64,000 bases of DNA, taken from Paramacrobiotus metropolitanus (taxonomy: Eukaryota > Tardigrada > Eutardigrada > Parachela > Macrobiotidae). The number at the start of each line of letters is the position of its first letter. Position 1 is the first letter of the stretch. Below, one piece after another: positions 12,030 to 23,082 of the stretch. The translations under genes and the position numbers were made by a program. The notes below the pieces were generated by a model. It was not told where the DNA came from, did not search any database, and worked only from the letters and a program-made list of their open reading frames with translations. The stretch is from assembly GCF_019649055.1 (NCBI RefSeq), contig NW_026570221.1, forward strand, positions 1,426,001-1,490,000. The letters are read 5' to 3'.

Positions 12030-13014
12030 AACAATTTATATTAATGTGTTTGAAGGGATTGTATGCCATCCATCATATTCTTCTCTGAAACGACATGGGC
12101 TCCTCCATCCAAAGAGATGTCTGGTTATAAGCGCTTCGTTTTGCAAATCTCCGGGCTGGCACACATAGACATTGTAAAAGACATTAGCCAGGAAAAGGAC
12201 ATAAGCTACGTTGCCCCCGAATTGCGAGGGCAAAGCATGGATTTGTGGAGCCGGTCAACAACTTCAGCGATATCTTTGTATTTTTCAGTATATTATGTAA
12301 TCTGGCTGCTGCTACCCGAGTACACGTACCAAGGTGCTACAGGATTTAACAATTTTACCGCACAAACACGTGAGGACTGATTCCTTTTGGTTCAGTAACA
12401 GCAAAGCGCTATGATGACTTTTTTTTATCTTCCAGAAGAACACAGTAATATTTCTCCAGCAGTTGCTGCTGAATTTCAGTCACTCATAGCCAAATGCCGG
12501 GAAATTGACCCCGGTCAACGACCAACGATAAGTGTCATTCGAAGAGTGTTTTCCAGAATGTTTAATACCGGCAAAAGAAACCTTACCGATAACATTCTTC
12601 AACGGTTGCAAAGACACGCGCTTCAGCTGGAAGATGCAGTTACGGAGCGAACCCATGAACTTGTTAAAGAAATCGACGCCAGTCAGACCCTGCTGAGTGA
12701 ACTGCTTCCAAGGTATGGGCGATACACTAACTTATAATAACACTCTCCAGCCGTAGTAGTAATCGTTCATGCAGATGATGCTTTCAGACAAATTGTCATA
12801 CGGCTGAAAACTGAGAAAACCATCCAACCCGAACATTTCGAGTGCATCTCCCTGATGTTCTCGTACACTGTTGGCTTCGCTGAATTTGTTATCGACAAAC
12901 ACAGATTATCCTTTGTTAATAATCAAATTCCTGGATGAAATGTTTCTATCGTTCGACAACATCGTGGGTCGCTATGATGCGTACAAGGTGGAGACTATCA
13001 ATGACAGTTATATG
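12030..13014 (+). pseudogene. Receptor guanylyl cyclase, end of kinase-homology domain, linker and start of cyclase domain
   Basis: Pieces in order: GLYAIHHILL (12,055 on); RFVLQISGLAHIDI and ISYVAPELRGQ (about 12,138-12,240); exon 12,436-12,712 with KCREIDPGQRPT followed by the coiled dimerisation linker ending in LLPR; and exon 12,751-13,014 with cyclase sequence ending YDAYKVETINDSYM before donor GTGAGT. Frames change inside the second piece and near 12,900. The cyclase metal-binding motif, normally D-I-V-G-F, reads YTVGF, so one catalytic aspartate is missing. The next conserved block is ETINDSYM rather than ETIGDAYM. The rest of the cyclase domain is not found downstream. I read this as a decaying gene; a fast-evolving inactive paralogue is the alternative. 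Confidence 0.6.
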
Positions 13015-13167
13015 GTGAGTCAAACGCGCAGTTTCGCCGTACAACAAAGTACACCGGTTTAATATACCGTTGAAGCAGACTAAATTACAATTATCTCTAC
13101 GTGTACCAGATAAACGCAGATTTGCTAGTGTAACGTGCAAGTAAACAGGGAATGGCAAGTAGCACAA

Positions 13168-13437
13168 TTATTTCTTCGAAAACCATTTTAGGATGCCAGC
13201 GGTGTACCAGAGCGCAATGAAATACGTCATGCCCAAGAAATCTGCTTTTGCGCTCAGGGATTCCGAAAAGCTTTTCCAGAAATTGCCGGACGCATGCCGC
13301 ATAGTTTGAGCGTAAAAATAAGAATAAATACCGGTATCTGTAATTAATAGTGATACAAAAACGCCAACGTCAAAAAATAACCGCCTAACTGGTTGTAGGA
13401 CCATGCGTCGCCGGAATTGTCGGTACAACGCGACCAC
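13168..13437 (-). CDS. Unrecognised membrane-protein-like ORF
   Basis: An 89-codon frame with two hydrophobic stretches (VGVFVSLLITDTGIYSYFY and FLGMTYFIALWYTAGIL). I do not recognise it and see no flanking exons. It may be a fragment of a multipass membrane protein or chance; low confidence. Confidence 0.2.
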   Translation of the reverse strand: MVALYRQFRRRMVLQPVRRLFFDVGVFVSLLITDTGIYSYFYAQTMRHASGNFWKSFSESLSAKADFLGMTYFIALWYTAGILKWFSKK

Positions 13438-13477
13438 GATACTGTTTGTGCGTTGAGCGCGGCGATAGTGCTATGGT

Positions 13478-14016
13478 TACTGTAGCCGCCCGCACAAGTT
13501 AGACCACAGAGTCGGTATACGGGAAAAGAGCGTAGCAAATATACCTACTCTAACCGGGCAAAATGCACGGCTTTTTGACTACGTTCTCAGACGTTCTAAT
13601 AATTTTTAAATTCACAATTTCACTGAAGAGACTGTGTTTTCTAGTATTAAAACTTAAAGGAAGCAAAAAAATTTAGAGCTCTGATCATTTTGATGATAAA
13701 CTTGATTTGTTGTGGTTTTTGGGGTGCCCCTGGCTGGGCAGGGGTGAGTTAGCGTTGCACCAGGGAGCGTTACTCTGTACGGGGATGATTCTTGCGAGAT
13801 GCAGTACGGAATAATTCCAGGAAAATAATAAAGAAAACGAAGAAGTCGTGATTTTAATTTCAGTCACTCAGTTTTCCAAGAAAAAATAATCACTGACAAT
13901 CAAATGGTTGCTTGGTACGGCAGCCGTGCATTTTGCCCGGTTAGAGTAGGTATATTTGCTGTGCTTTTTTCCCGTATACCGACTCTGTGGTCTAACTTGT
14001 GCGGGCGGCTACAGTA
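13478..14016. mobile_element. MITE with 95-bp terminal inverted repeats
   Basis: The arms 13,478-13,572 and 13,922-14,016 are near-perfect inverted copies of each other (they begin TACTGTAGCCGCCCG and end CGGGCGGCTACAGTA). They enclose about 350 bp with no transposase. The TA at each outer end is compatible with a TA target duplication of the Tc1/mariner superfamily, but it could also be part of the element. Confidence 0.75.
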
Positions 14017-14311
14017 TTGGTTGCTTCACGAGTAGCCGCAAATAATATTGACTGGACCATCCAAAACAGCCAGACCACAAAAGATTTAATTGGACAGACG
14101 GCGCTGTCAAGTGTTTTTTAAGGTGACCTCTCTGTACTTACGCTTGCGTTCTTGTTCTTATACACCGCTCAAATGGCAAGCATTCACATACTGCATGCTT
14201 CTCTTCAGCAGTGCTTGTAATAAATTCTAGTAACGATAATTCTACCACCATATAGCCTACACCATAATATTCTGCTATATGAAGTTCCACTGTATTACTA
14301 TTTCTGCTATC

Positions 14312-14377
14312 AAGGTAAAGATCTATATTACAACGGAAAACCCCGTACGATCTGGTCAGAACAAACCAAAAAATTAA
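14312..14377 (-). repeat. Distal 3' end of the R2-like element, separated by an insertion
   Basis: This 66-bp stretch matches, inverted, the end of the repeat at 31,686-32,201 (block near 32,136-32,201 ending CTTGATA). It continues the sequence that resumes at 17,701, so it is the far end of the retrotransposon's 3' UTR, displaced by the MULE-like element. Confidence 0.75.
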
Positions 14378-14570
14378 GGCTATGGCTATTTTGCCGCAGT
14401 ATAACAATAAGGGTCTGAATAGCCCTCAGGCTATTTTGCCGCACACTGCGCCGGAATAGCCAGTTGGCTATTTTGCCGCACTATGGTGGGCGAAACAGCT
14501 TGTTGGCTATTTTACCGCACATTGCGTTAAAACAGCTCGTTAGCTATTTTGCCGCACTACGGACGGCAAC
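14378..14570. repeat. Left terminal inverted repeat of MULE-like element
   Basis: Array of GGCTATTTTGCCGC units every 40-50 bp, each paired with a weaker inverted copy. It aligns over about 190 bp with the reverse complement of 17,505-17,700, including the stretch reading CACTATGGTGGGCGAAA at left against CACTAGGGTGGGCGAAA at right. Confidence 0.75.
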
Positions 14571-14996
14571 AGGATAATTATAATAAGGGACACTCGGTAA
14601 TAAAGGGCATCTCTGCCAACATAACCCGCACTAGTTATCGGTTCCCTCGACATCAGAGGCTAACATCTAGCACGGGCAATTTTTTTGGATTCGCTATTTC
14701 TTAAACAAAGTGTAACGAGCGTGCGAGTTACGCTACGAGTTTGGATACTTCGCTTTTACCATTATTTCGAACACTTGCGCTGTATGGATCAATAAATCGG
14801 ACACTGGGCCGAATTAGCAGCCACTCTAGCGGGCGACTACTTGAGCAGCTAAACTTGCCGACTGAAATGCCAAGCATTTTTTACTGTAATCTGCGCAATG
14901 AAGTTCAAAGCGTGAACAGAACAGTCAGAAACTTAGAACCTGCTGCTCTCTCATGCATAGTAGTTTTTTATGTTGTCTCATGCATTGAAAATTATT

Positions 14997-15170
14997 TATG
15001 GATTTGCGGTGACAACTTGTATGTATACACGGAATCTATACATACAAACAAGTGATGTAGAGACCGCACAGAAATGGGATTTGTATGGTTCACAACGTCA
15101 CCGTGACGTCGCTTGTTTGTATGTATCGATTTCGTGTATAGATGCAGTTTGTCACCGCAAACCCACTGTT
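14997..15170. repeat. Imperfect inverted repeat (hairpin)
   Basis: Arms of about 60 bp (14,997-15,056 and 15,110-15,170) share GGATTTGCGGTGACAA and ATACATACAAACAAG in inverted orientation, with a short spacer. Inside the MULE-like element; may be a smaller foldback insertion. Confidence 0.6.
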
Positions 15171-15439
15171 ATAATTATTGTCTACTTTGCACTTACTCAC
15201 TATTACTTACTCATTTAATTCAGTATTTCGAGGTACACCGCAAGTTACTTTAGCATAGACGAGACAATAGCCATTGTCGCCTTCGCCCCAGGTGCACCTA
15301 CGATCAAAATTCGATGACTGGATTCCATTAGACTGGAAAGTAATGTTGGTGTTGTTTGAAATTTAAGCAGAAGTAAGAAATGTTTTTTATATATAAGAGA
15401 TTTTTATCAAAATAATTTTGTCCGCCATAACAAACTAAC

Positions 15440-16361
15440 ACGAGACAGATATTAGTCATTCATTGCGACATTTGCGTAGTGCACGTCTGTAACCATCCAA
15501 AACGACCGGCGATCGTTTTGGAGGGTTACACACATCTGTAGCCAGCTGACACTTTAGTCCAACCGCACTTAACAAAACGGACGGAACAACACCCGGACAC
15601 GCATGGACAGCAGGCTGAAGAAGGGCGAGCATCACACACATGCTCGGCAACAGGCGTCCCGGTGGACATTGCGGACCAAACCGAGCCGGTAAACGCACAA
15701 TCCGGAGAACGGGTAGCGGATACCGCAGTGGGTGGATCGTAACCCGGCACGGCAACCAGATCACCAGGCCTGGATGGAGTGGACCAGCTTATATCAACGG
15801 TCACTCGGCAGAGTTCGACCGAGAGCTTAGTCGACCTCTTGACGGGCGAGTCGACCATACCGTCGCCGGTCGACACTATTCGAGCCGGATTTGTTCCAGT
15901 GTCTCTAGTAAACAGCAGCCCGGAATCGACACCGAAGGCGGACAGAGCTCGACCTGAACGAACTGGTACTTCAGCCGCCGGAAGGACAGCAGTTCCAAAA
16001 ACTTAGCTGGCCGATGGCACGATGGCACGATTAACGGACAATCAGCATATCTGGGAGTACAGTTAGCAGCCGTCTAGGACAAGATCGACCGGAAGAGGGC
16101 AACCTTGGCGAAACGGGTGGACACTTTCGCGACCGAGGGCGTCTACCTTAGGAAGGAGTGCAGCAAAAGAACCGAAGCGTCAGAGATGCTACAGCGACAG
16201 CTTCGGACGGCAACACAAGAAGGGACGCGTGTGTTACGACCAAGACATCCGGCGGACGTTTTGGTCGTTAAACCGAAAAAACCCTCCTGGGGGCCAAAAA
16301 AACGTCCGCCGAAAATTTTTTTGCGTTCACGATGCGACCAAAGCACGGGATTAAAACGACG
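15440..16361 (+). other. GC-rich core of the MULE-like element, possible captured gene fragment
   Basis: Base composition is more GC-rich than the AT-rich flanks. A Ser/Thr-rich frame (15,779-16,006) and another frame beginning at 16,105 ([19 protein letters not shown]) look protein-like but belong to no family I recognise, and the second runs into the minisatellite. Such cores in MULEs are often captured host fragments; that is only an inference here. Confidence 0.3.
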
Positions 16362-16853
16362 TTCCCGGCTGTGCCGTTCCCGGGTGTGCCGTTCCCGGGT
16401 GTGCCGTTCCCGGGTGTGCCGTTCCCGGGTGTGCCGTTCCCGGGTGTGCCGTTCCCGGGTGTGCCGTTCCCGGGTGTGCCGTTCCCGGGTGTGCCGTTCC
16501 CGGGTGTGCCGTTCCCGGGTGTGCCGTTCCCGGGTGTGCCGTTCCCGGGTGTGCCGTTCCCGGGTGTGCCGTTCCCGGGTGTGCCGTTCCCGGGTGTGCC
16601 GTTCCCGGGTGTGCCGTTCCCGGGTGTGCCGTTCCCGGGTGTGCCGTTCCCGGGTGTGCCGTTCCCGGGTGTGCCGTTCCCGGGTGTGCCGTTCCCGGGT
16701 GTGCCGTTCCGGGTGTGCCGTTCCCGGGTGTGCCGTTCCCGGGTGTGCCGTTCCCGGGTGTGCCGTTCCCGGGTGTGCCGTTCCCGGGTGTGCCGTTCCC
16801 GGGTGTGCCGTTCCCGGCTGTGCCGTTCCCGGCTGTGCCGTTCCCGGCTGTAC
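16362..16853. repeat. 15-bp minisatellite, about 32 copies
   Basis: Tandem unit GTGCCGTTCCCGGGT repeated almost without variation. One copy near 16,706 is 14 bp long (a lost C), and the first and last few copies carry GGCTGTG instead of GGGTGTG. The period is a multiple of three, so several frames stay open across it and give artificial repeat proteins. Confidence 0.95.
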
Positions 16854-17504
16854 GTAGCATACCAGCTGTTAACGGGACCTTGATCCAATAGGCTACGTCA
16901 CACTATCCGCTACAGAAACGGTATTCGTACGGTACGAGCAAAGAACTCCCGACGGTGGAGCCTGGACCCGACCAAAGCTGAAAAGCCCCGGAAGTGTGGA
17001 CGCAGACTCGGATCAACCGAGAATACCCCATACAGGTCCGGGAGCCAGTGATCCCAGGTAATCACGATTTCTTACCGGACTGGATATGTAGCCCGAGATG
17101 CCGGCTGTTAGTGAGACCCTCACGCGGAGTGACGTGGTGGTCGGAAGTGAACCTACGAGCTTTGCTCGGATGAAATCGTAAAATACAGCGCTACAACTAA
17201 CAGGCTTGTTGCAGATCGCTCCAGATGGGCATTTTCGTGCAGCCTGTTTGCTCCAGTTTATTGATTTCTCAGTAAAACTGTTCATAATCGTTAATCGTTA
17301 GCCTCTATGTTGTGCTGCTAATAACAGTACTGAAAGCTGGACTAAAACCTTCGACGCATGGTTGCTTTGAAAATAAATTTAATTTTGAGTTGGAGTGTCT
17401 AGGTGCTCTGTAACGCTCTGTAAGATTCTGTTTCAAGTAAGTAACGCTGTTTTACAGTACAATTTACCGTATTGAAAGAGCGCATTGAAAGTATGCGGCG
17501 ACGG

Positions 17505-17700
17505 GCGAGACAGGCTGCAGTAATGGTGTGGCAAAATAGCCACCTGACTATTTTGCCGACCATAGTGCGGCAAAATAGCTGAGCAGCTATTTTAAAGCAG
17601 TGTGAGGTAAAATAGCCAACGAGCTATTTCGCCCACCCTAGTGCGGCAAATAGCCAAATGGCTATTTAGCCGCAAATACTGCGGCAAAATAGCCACTTCG
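17505..17700. repeat. Right terminal inverted repeat of MULE-like element
   Basis: Array of GCGGCAAAATAGCC units, inverted relative to the left end. It ends exactly at the target duplication that starts at 17,701. Confidence 0.75.
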
Positions 17701-18110
17701 AAAAATTAATCGAAAAACTGCTAACGCCATTCGATTCAGCGTGTCTGGAAACTGTGTCACATGCATTTTATTTTGGTAATTATCCGCTCTGGCTCCCGTT
17801 ACAAGTGCCGGTGCCGGTAGAGCTGAAAGCTCAAGGTGACCTTGAAAACAATTTCAAAGTCCGGTTGCATAGTGCACAAAATCAGTAAATTTAAACTGGC
17901 CGTACTTTTTCATATCAACAAATTAGAAAGGTTTTACTGTAACTCCTACAAAGTTAAAAAAAGCCAATTAGCAGTAACACGGACGATGCTTCTAGTGGAT
18001 GGCTGCGTTTCAATAAACCGTTAACAGTTTAAAGCGCTCAAAAACATGACTAAAGGATAAGACCGCTCGTTAAAAGCCATTTAGCTGTGACTGCGACCAA
18101 AAAAAATCGT
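17701..18110 (-). repeat. 3' UTR of the R2-like retrotransposon (proximal part)
   Basis: Lies directly after the stop of the minus-strand pol gene at 18,111. It matches, inverted, the 5'-truncated copy at 31,686-32,201 over nearly its whole length, including the last codons of the ORF (the stretch around 18,100-18,124). Together with 14,312-14,377 it makes a 3' UTR of about 475 bp. Confidence 0.75.
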
Positions 18111-20837
18111 TCAAACAGGCTGACCAATTTTCTTCCGTTCGGCCTGAGCCGCTGCTGCGCCGGCTTGCGTGGATGTTGCTGCGATATGTGATAAGGCCAT
18201 CGTACACACACATGTCACATCCCATGTTAACATCTTGCCTCGTTCCCATGGCACTAAGGTGACTCCGTCTGGGCGTCTGCCGTTGGTTCGCGATATACCC
18301 AAAGGCTCGAGTTCAGTCTCAATGGTGGCTGAGGCGAAGGCTCGTTTGAGCGTGGCGTTTAAGCTGCTGTGTCGTGACTTCCGGCCCCGACTTTTCTTAC
18401 AGCTCAAGCCGTGGTAGCCTCGTGCGTCCACCCATTCACTGCAAATGCATCGGTGCGGAGTAACGATCGATGTTCCAAGACGCAGGCCAACAGCAATTCT
18501 TAATGCAGAGTCGTTTAGGAGATTTCCCAGTGATGCAGCTGGAAGTGCATCCAGCCATGCTCCGTTGTCCTTGGTGCTAACACCCAGAAGCCGTGCTTGG
18601 CTAGAAATGTCGGACTGGGCCATTTCAGAAAGCATCTTCACGGAAGTTTGGATGACTGGTTTATCCCACATTTTCTGAAATTTTCGGGCTTCCACAGCTG
18701 GAAGATCAGCTTCCGTTACACGCTGCCACTCAGCTTCGGCGGTGCCGCAGTACAAATCCGGGTCGAAGTCGGTTATTTCGATTGCCAGTCAGGTCACTGA
18801 GTAAGCCGAGACCACAAAGGCCGGAAGGGCAAGCTTCTCAATATTTCGGATACTGAGACCACCTTCTGCAACTGGAAGTGATGCCTGCACCCAATTAACG
18901 TCGGTGATGTTCACGTTGGTGATTGCCGAAAGGCATTCACGAATCATTACGTCAAATTCGGTCAGTAGTCCTCTCTGTAGATAACACCGAGCAGTGCGCA
19001 ACTTATATGTCATTCTTACCGGTCCCATGCTGCATTTCAGTAGGTACAGGGCGTGATGAGCCGGTAGTAATTTCAGTCGCCGCACAATTCGGGCAATTTG
19101 TGCTGTCGCTGTGGTAAGCGCCCCCGCCACGGCAGCATTGTGGAGTGGAGCGCCCAGGTACTGCAGCTCGCCCAACTGTGGGCGCTGGAGATCGGGAAAA
19201 GACTGGAGGAAGGCTGTGATAACACTCTGGCGTTCATCTTCGGTGCCTCCCACAACAACCAATTCGCATTTCGCGATATTCAACGCCAGGCCGCGCATTT
19301 CCAGCTCTTCCTTCAGGAAACACAGGTCGTCGTAGACGTCATCTGGGTCACCACCAAGCGCGTCATCGTCGAGGAAACTTTCCTTCAGCTTAGATTTCAG
19401 GCATTTATGTGGGCCGATTGTTGCGAGACAGTACAGTAGCGGGCCGAGGGGATCGCCTTGCTGTATACCCGCTTGCGACGAAATTTGGTAGCCGCCATGG
19501 AGTAGTACTGACGGTTCACCGTAGCACTGCCGAAAGTACAGAGAGTATGCTGGTAAAAACTCTTCTATGGCTTCCAAAATTCGATTCCTGTCGAGAGAAT
19601 TGAAGGCATTTTTCACGTCCAGCTTAAGAAAAACCTGCGGTCTGTCTCCGTTTATAGCGTCTTCTATGAAGTAGCGTGCGCCGTGGACTGCTGCCTCCGC
19701 GCCTCCTTTCGTTGCGAAACCCAGTTGGACAGGTTGCAAGACGCTGTTCAGGTGTGATGATCGGAAAGACACGATGCGAGACATGATCCGTCTAAGTGCC
19801 GTACCAACAGCGATAGGGCGAGTACCTCCGTTTTTCTTTTTAAAGGCGAACAGATTTGCTGCATACAGAATTTTGGCGATTTCATGGAGTACCTCACCCC
19901 TGAGCATGATGTTCGTTACACCAGCCAACGAACTGTACAACTTTTTGGTAGTTTCTTGGTTCTTCACTGTTGTCAGCTCTTTCAGATACTGCGGCCGCAT
20001 CCCGTCTGGACCTGCTGCCGATCCATTCGGGAACGCGCGGATAACTTCCAAAATTTCAGCGGAAGACACGGGAGGTGGCAGTGGGGTTGCGACACCCGAG
20101 GGCGGTTGCACATTCGACGGGTTTTGGGGGTGTTTTCCGAGTAACTGTGAATAGGTGTCATCGGATGGCGGCATCACTGACTCTTCACTCACCAGCTGCT
20201 GAACAGCTCCAGCTACATTTCCGTCCTGCAGCTTGTGACTAACTCGCTTGCGGAGGTGCGCTGGGTCTTCAGGGTCCGTTGCAGGCTGTGCCTGCCTGCG
20301 TGGTTCTCGCTGATTGGCTTCTGGAGGGTTTTTCTGCTGCAGATTCTGACGTATCACATTGGGGTAAGTCAAGTCTGATCTTTCACCAGGAGCTGCTTTT
20401 GGTTGCCCGAGAGTTGCGTAGCTGAACACGAGGATATCGGTCCATGCTTCGATGGAGTTGCTTAAAGTGACGTTTTCCAGGGTGCTGTTCAACGCTTCGG
20501 CCACAATCACGCGTGTACTTTTGGGGATGTGATCTGGTAGATGGACAAGTTCGTGTAGCTCAGCAAGTCGTGCTGGCAAATCTTTTTGGCTGGCTCGCTG
20601 TTGGGTGGTGGGGGTGGTATTGCGCCTGGCTTGCTGGGATCGTAGCCGTTGCTCTGCGGCCCGCTTGCAGTACTTAGGGGGCTTTTTGAGATGGTTCGCC
20701 AGGTAATTTGAACTGGTAAGGACTGTCTGACACTTCGGACATTGTAGAGGATTCGTCATTCTCCTTTCAACAAAACATTTGGGCAGCGACAGATCTGAAC
20801 GGTAGGAGATCAAGTTCAGTTTTGACGCATAAGGCAT
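18111..20837 (-). pseudogene. R2-like non-LTR retrotransposon polyprotein (zinc finger, reverse transcriptase, restriction-like endonuclease)
   Basis: One frame of about 909 codons is broken by a single in-frame TGA at 18,789-18,791. Near the N-terminus is a zinc-finger-like motif, CPKCQTVLTSSNYLANHL with a following Cys (about residues 33-57). The reverse transcriptase (about residues 260-560) has AAGPDGMRPQYLKEL, FLKLDVKNAFNSLDR, GIQQGDPLGPLLY and the catalytic FLDDDALGG. After the TGA the C-terminal part has a Cys/His cluster (CICSEW and HGLSC) and RPDGVTLVPW ... TWDVTC, which fits the PD-(D/E)XK endonuclease of site-specific non-LTR elements. This order and a single ORF are typical of the R2/R4-type branch. 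Such proteins nick target DNA and prime reverse transcription there. The target site here was not identified. Confidence 0.8.
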
Positions 20838-21797
20838 TTTCCTTATAATATTATTGGACTTACGATGATAACAGTTTGCCGCGTAACCAGCAGACCGGCC
20901 ATACTAAATCCTGCTGGATCCAGGCGATATTAAAATTTTGTCAGTGTACTGATTGACCTTAGCACAAGATTTATCCGCGAACTTCGTAATTTGAGATGCC
21001 TGCACAAACACAATTAAGAACTTATACCAATCGGCATTATCCGTTAGAGCCTGGTCTTACCTGTTCGGTCAATATACAAAAGTACAAGCATAAAGCATTA
21101 AAAAATATAAATCTTCCACCAGTGAAATACAGTCATCCAGGCTTAAGTCATGAGTTAATTAATTTTGTACTCCAAGGCAATGTTGAAAATGGCGTATGTA
21201 ACGTCAGCCAAGTATCGAATATAATATACAGCAGAATATTAACCGTGGACATTGCAGAATCGAATACTTAAGTGTGTTCTGCAAGGCTTTTATGTTCCTG
21301 CAGGACAGTCTCGGTAGAACATTTAATTTGCTGCTGCTTTACGTCAAGCATGTCGGCAATCGCCGTGAAACGCATTCCAATAGGGAATTTTAGATTTCAC
21401 ATGGTTCAGGCTCCGTCCACTAGAAACTACTGCGTCACATAAACAGTACGGTACCAGATTGAACAGCGTTTAAAATGCTTGTACGGATGCACACTTGCAG
21501 TGACGTACAGCTGAAAAATAAATCGAGTCGAGAGTGCCGAGAGCGTGACCAACCTGCTCTCGGGGAGGCGGTTAGAGCACATAAAAAAGATCCACAGGCA
21601 GCATGCGCTGGCTTGTTGCTCAGCCATACGGCTGAGCCGTTGCACAGATCCACGCAAGGCAGATAGTTTTTACGCGTCAGCCAACAACGTTAGGTTACGG
21701 CGCCTTACGTCGCGAACGGACGTAAATCGACCCGTAACGCCAACTTCTACCCGCAAGTCGAACTGGACGGAACTTGTTTTGTGAAATCTAAAATTCG
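20838..21797. other. No gene recognised
   Basis: Contains the possible 5' UTR of the R2-like element just above 20,837. Otherwise I see only short frames without domains. Confidence 0.4.
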
Positions 21798-22321
21798 CTA
21801 ATTCCAATCACGACAGCAAAACATCCCGTAAAACTGGTCAAGATTAATTCTCCGACGCACCCAACTCGGTATAGAATGGCATATACTACATACATATAAA
21901 ATTTTATATTGGGGAAATGGAATCAACGCTTTTGTAAGTGCATAATCTGCGTGCATATTAGCGGTAAACGGAGCGGCATCCGAATAAATCGCTTTATAAG
22001 TCGAGGTGGCAATGATTATCAAGAGGTTAAATCCAATAAAGCCATAAATTTCTAATTTTGCTTTTTTATTTAAAGAATAATCAGCGTGAGCGGTAACTTT
22101 TTGAACGCAAGCAGTAATGACTTCTTGGACTGGAAGATGGCAAGGAAACAGTACGCATTCGCAATGACATCCAGCACCCAAGTGGTCAAAAGCAGCATAA
22201 CATCAATGAACAATTTATCGTACGCTCTTACAGATTTGGAAAATTCATTATAGCAGCAATAACTCAAGGCTACGACTTGGAGCAAACTATTAATAATGGT
22301 AATAAATTTTGATACCTGCAT
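21798..22321 (-). pseudogene. Possible chemoreceptor-like membrane protein fragment
   Basis: Two overlapping minus frames (22,321-22,070 and 22,181-21,798) each hold hydrophobic segments (for example LFIDVMLLLTTWVLDVIANAY and GFIGFNLLIIIATSTY). A frame change near 22,130 would link them. Multipass composition suggests a seven-helix chemoreceptor relic, but there is no diagnostic motif. Confidence 0.25.
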
Positions 22322-22418
22322 TTTAGAAAAGCTTCGTCATGTACTTTTAAACGAAACGAATAACCAGACGTTTTGAAGAGAAAGCACCAAATACTTTGCC
22401 AGTCGTTTTAAAAAGCAA

Positions 22419-22588
22419 TGTTTATAAAATAATACAAGACTAGATTCAACAGAATTTTGTTAGTAACTCATTCGAAGTAAGGATACAAGAGTTACTAACA
22501 AAATGAAGATGAATGAGTTACAAAATGAGAATGAATGAGTTACTACCAAAATTCTGTTGAATCTAGTCTTGTATTATTTTGTAAACAT
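22419..22588. mobile_element. 170-bp foldback element (hairpin MITE)
   Basis: Outer arms of about 40 bp are inverted copies (AATACAAGACTAGATTCAAC on the left, its complement on the right). Inner AGTAACTCATT and AATGAGTTACT words extend the palindrome. No coding capacity. Confidence 0.7.
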
Positions 22589-22719
22589 AGAAAATACAAG
22601 ACGTTGTAAGTGACTATTTATTGCTAAACTTCCTTGATATCGACGAGTACGCGAAAACAGCTTTACATCTGACACTGAGAACTTACAAGCTTTCTCCCAT
22701 TAAGTTCTGACTGTTGTGC

Positions 22720-23082
22720 TTACCATCGCTGATCAATTAGTGTCATTAGAGTCGCGCAGAGGATTCGAAACTCCAACACAGAAAGTTCCAAAGGTCCACC
22801 ATCGGTTGGGCGTATAATGCAGATCTGTGCTTGTTCTTTTACCGCACGTCCATTCACTTTGGTGAAAATTTCTTTTCGCACGCCATCCACGATTACGCGA
22901 ACTAAAGGCTGCCATTTAAAATTGGACTTTCTCAACGTCTGGATCATTTCCCCGCTCAACTTCATTCTGATAAATTTACGAGCCACACGCACATCGTATT
23001 CTTCCATGCTCTCAATACACTGCTCACACCCAGCATTGGTCCCATCATCATTTAAAGGACCGCCTGGACTTGACCCGCACAA
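22720..23082 (-). CDS. Hypothetical 120-residue protein
   Basis: Begins MCGSSPGGPLNDDGTNAGC and has mixed hydrophilic composition with a plausible alpha/beta pattern (KWQPLVRVIVDGVRKEI). I recognise no family. It may be an exon of a larger gene, since no other clear exon is nearby. Confidence 0.3.
   Translation of the reverse strand: MCGSSPGGPLNDDGTNAGCEQCIESMEEYDVRVARKFIRMKLSGEMIQTLRKSNFKWQPLVRVIVDGVRKEIFTKVNGRAVKEQAQICIIRPTDGGPLELSVLEFRILCATLMTLIDQRW

Larger units (their letters stand above)
14378..17700. mobile_element. Non-autonomous MULE-like DNA transposon with 9-bp target duplication
   Basis: The element is bounded by the direct repeat AAAAATTAA (14,369-14,377 and 17,701-17,709). The uninterrupted homologous sequence at about 32,130 has this word once, which proves an insertion. 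The ends (14,378-14,570 and about 17,505-17,700) are long inverted repeats, each built of four to six units containing GCGGCAAAATAGCC or its complement GGCTATTTTGCCGC. A 9-bp duplication with long terminal repeats fits Mutator-like elements; Merlin or another superfamily is possible. No transposase was found. The interior holds a hairpin (14,997-15,170), a GC-rich stretch with a possible captured fragment (15,440-16,340) and a 15-bp minisatellite (16,362-16,853). Confidence 0.8.

Noticed and set aside
16362-16853. Possible CRISPR array
   Set aside because: Pure tandem repeats of 15 bp without spacers, in a eukaryotic genome and with no cas genes.
16105-16888. Long repeat proteins in several frames (VPFPG, CRSRV, GNGTP repeats)
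   Set aside because: They are products of a 15-bp minisatellite whose period is a multiple of three, so open frames arise automatically on both strands.
21427-21666. Structured RNA or tRNA in this GC-rich patch
   Set aside because: No cloverleaf or conserved tRNA boxes could be found.
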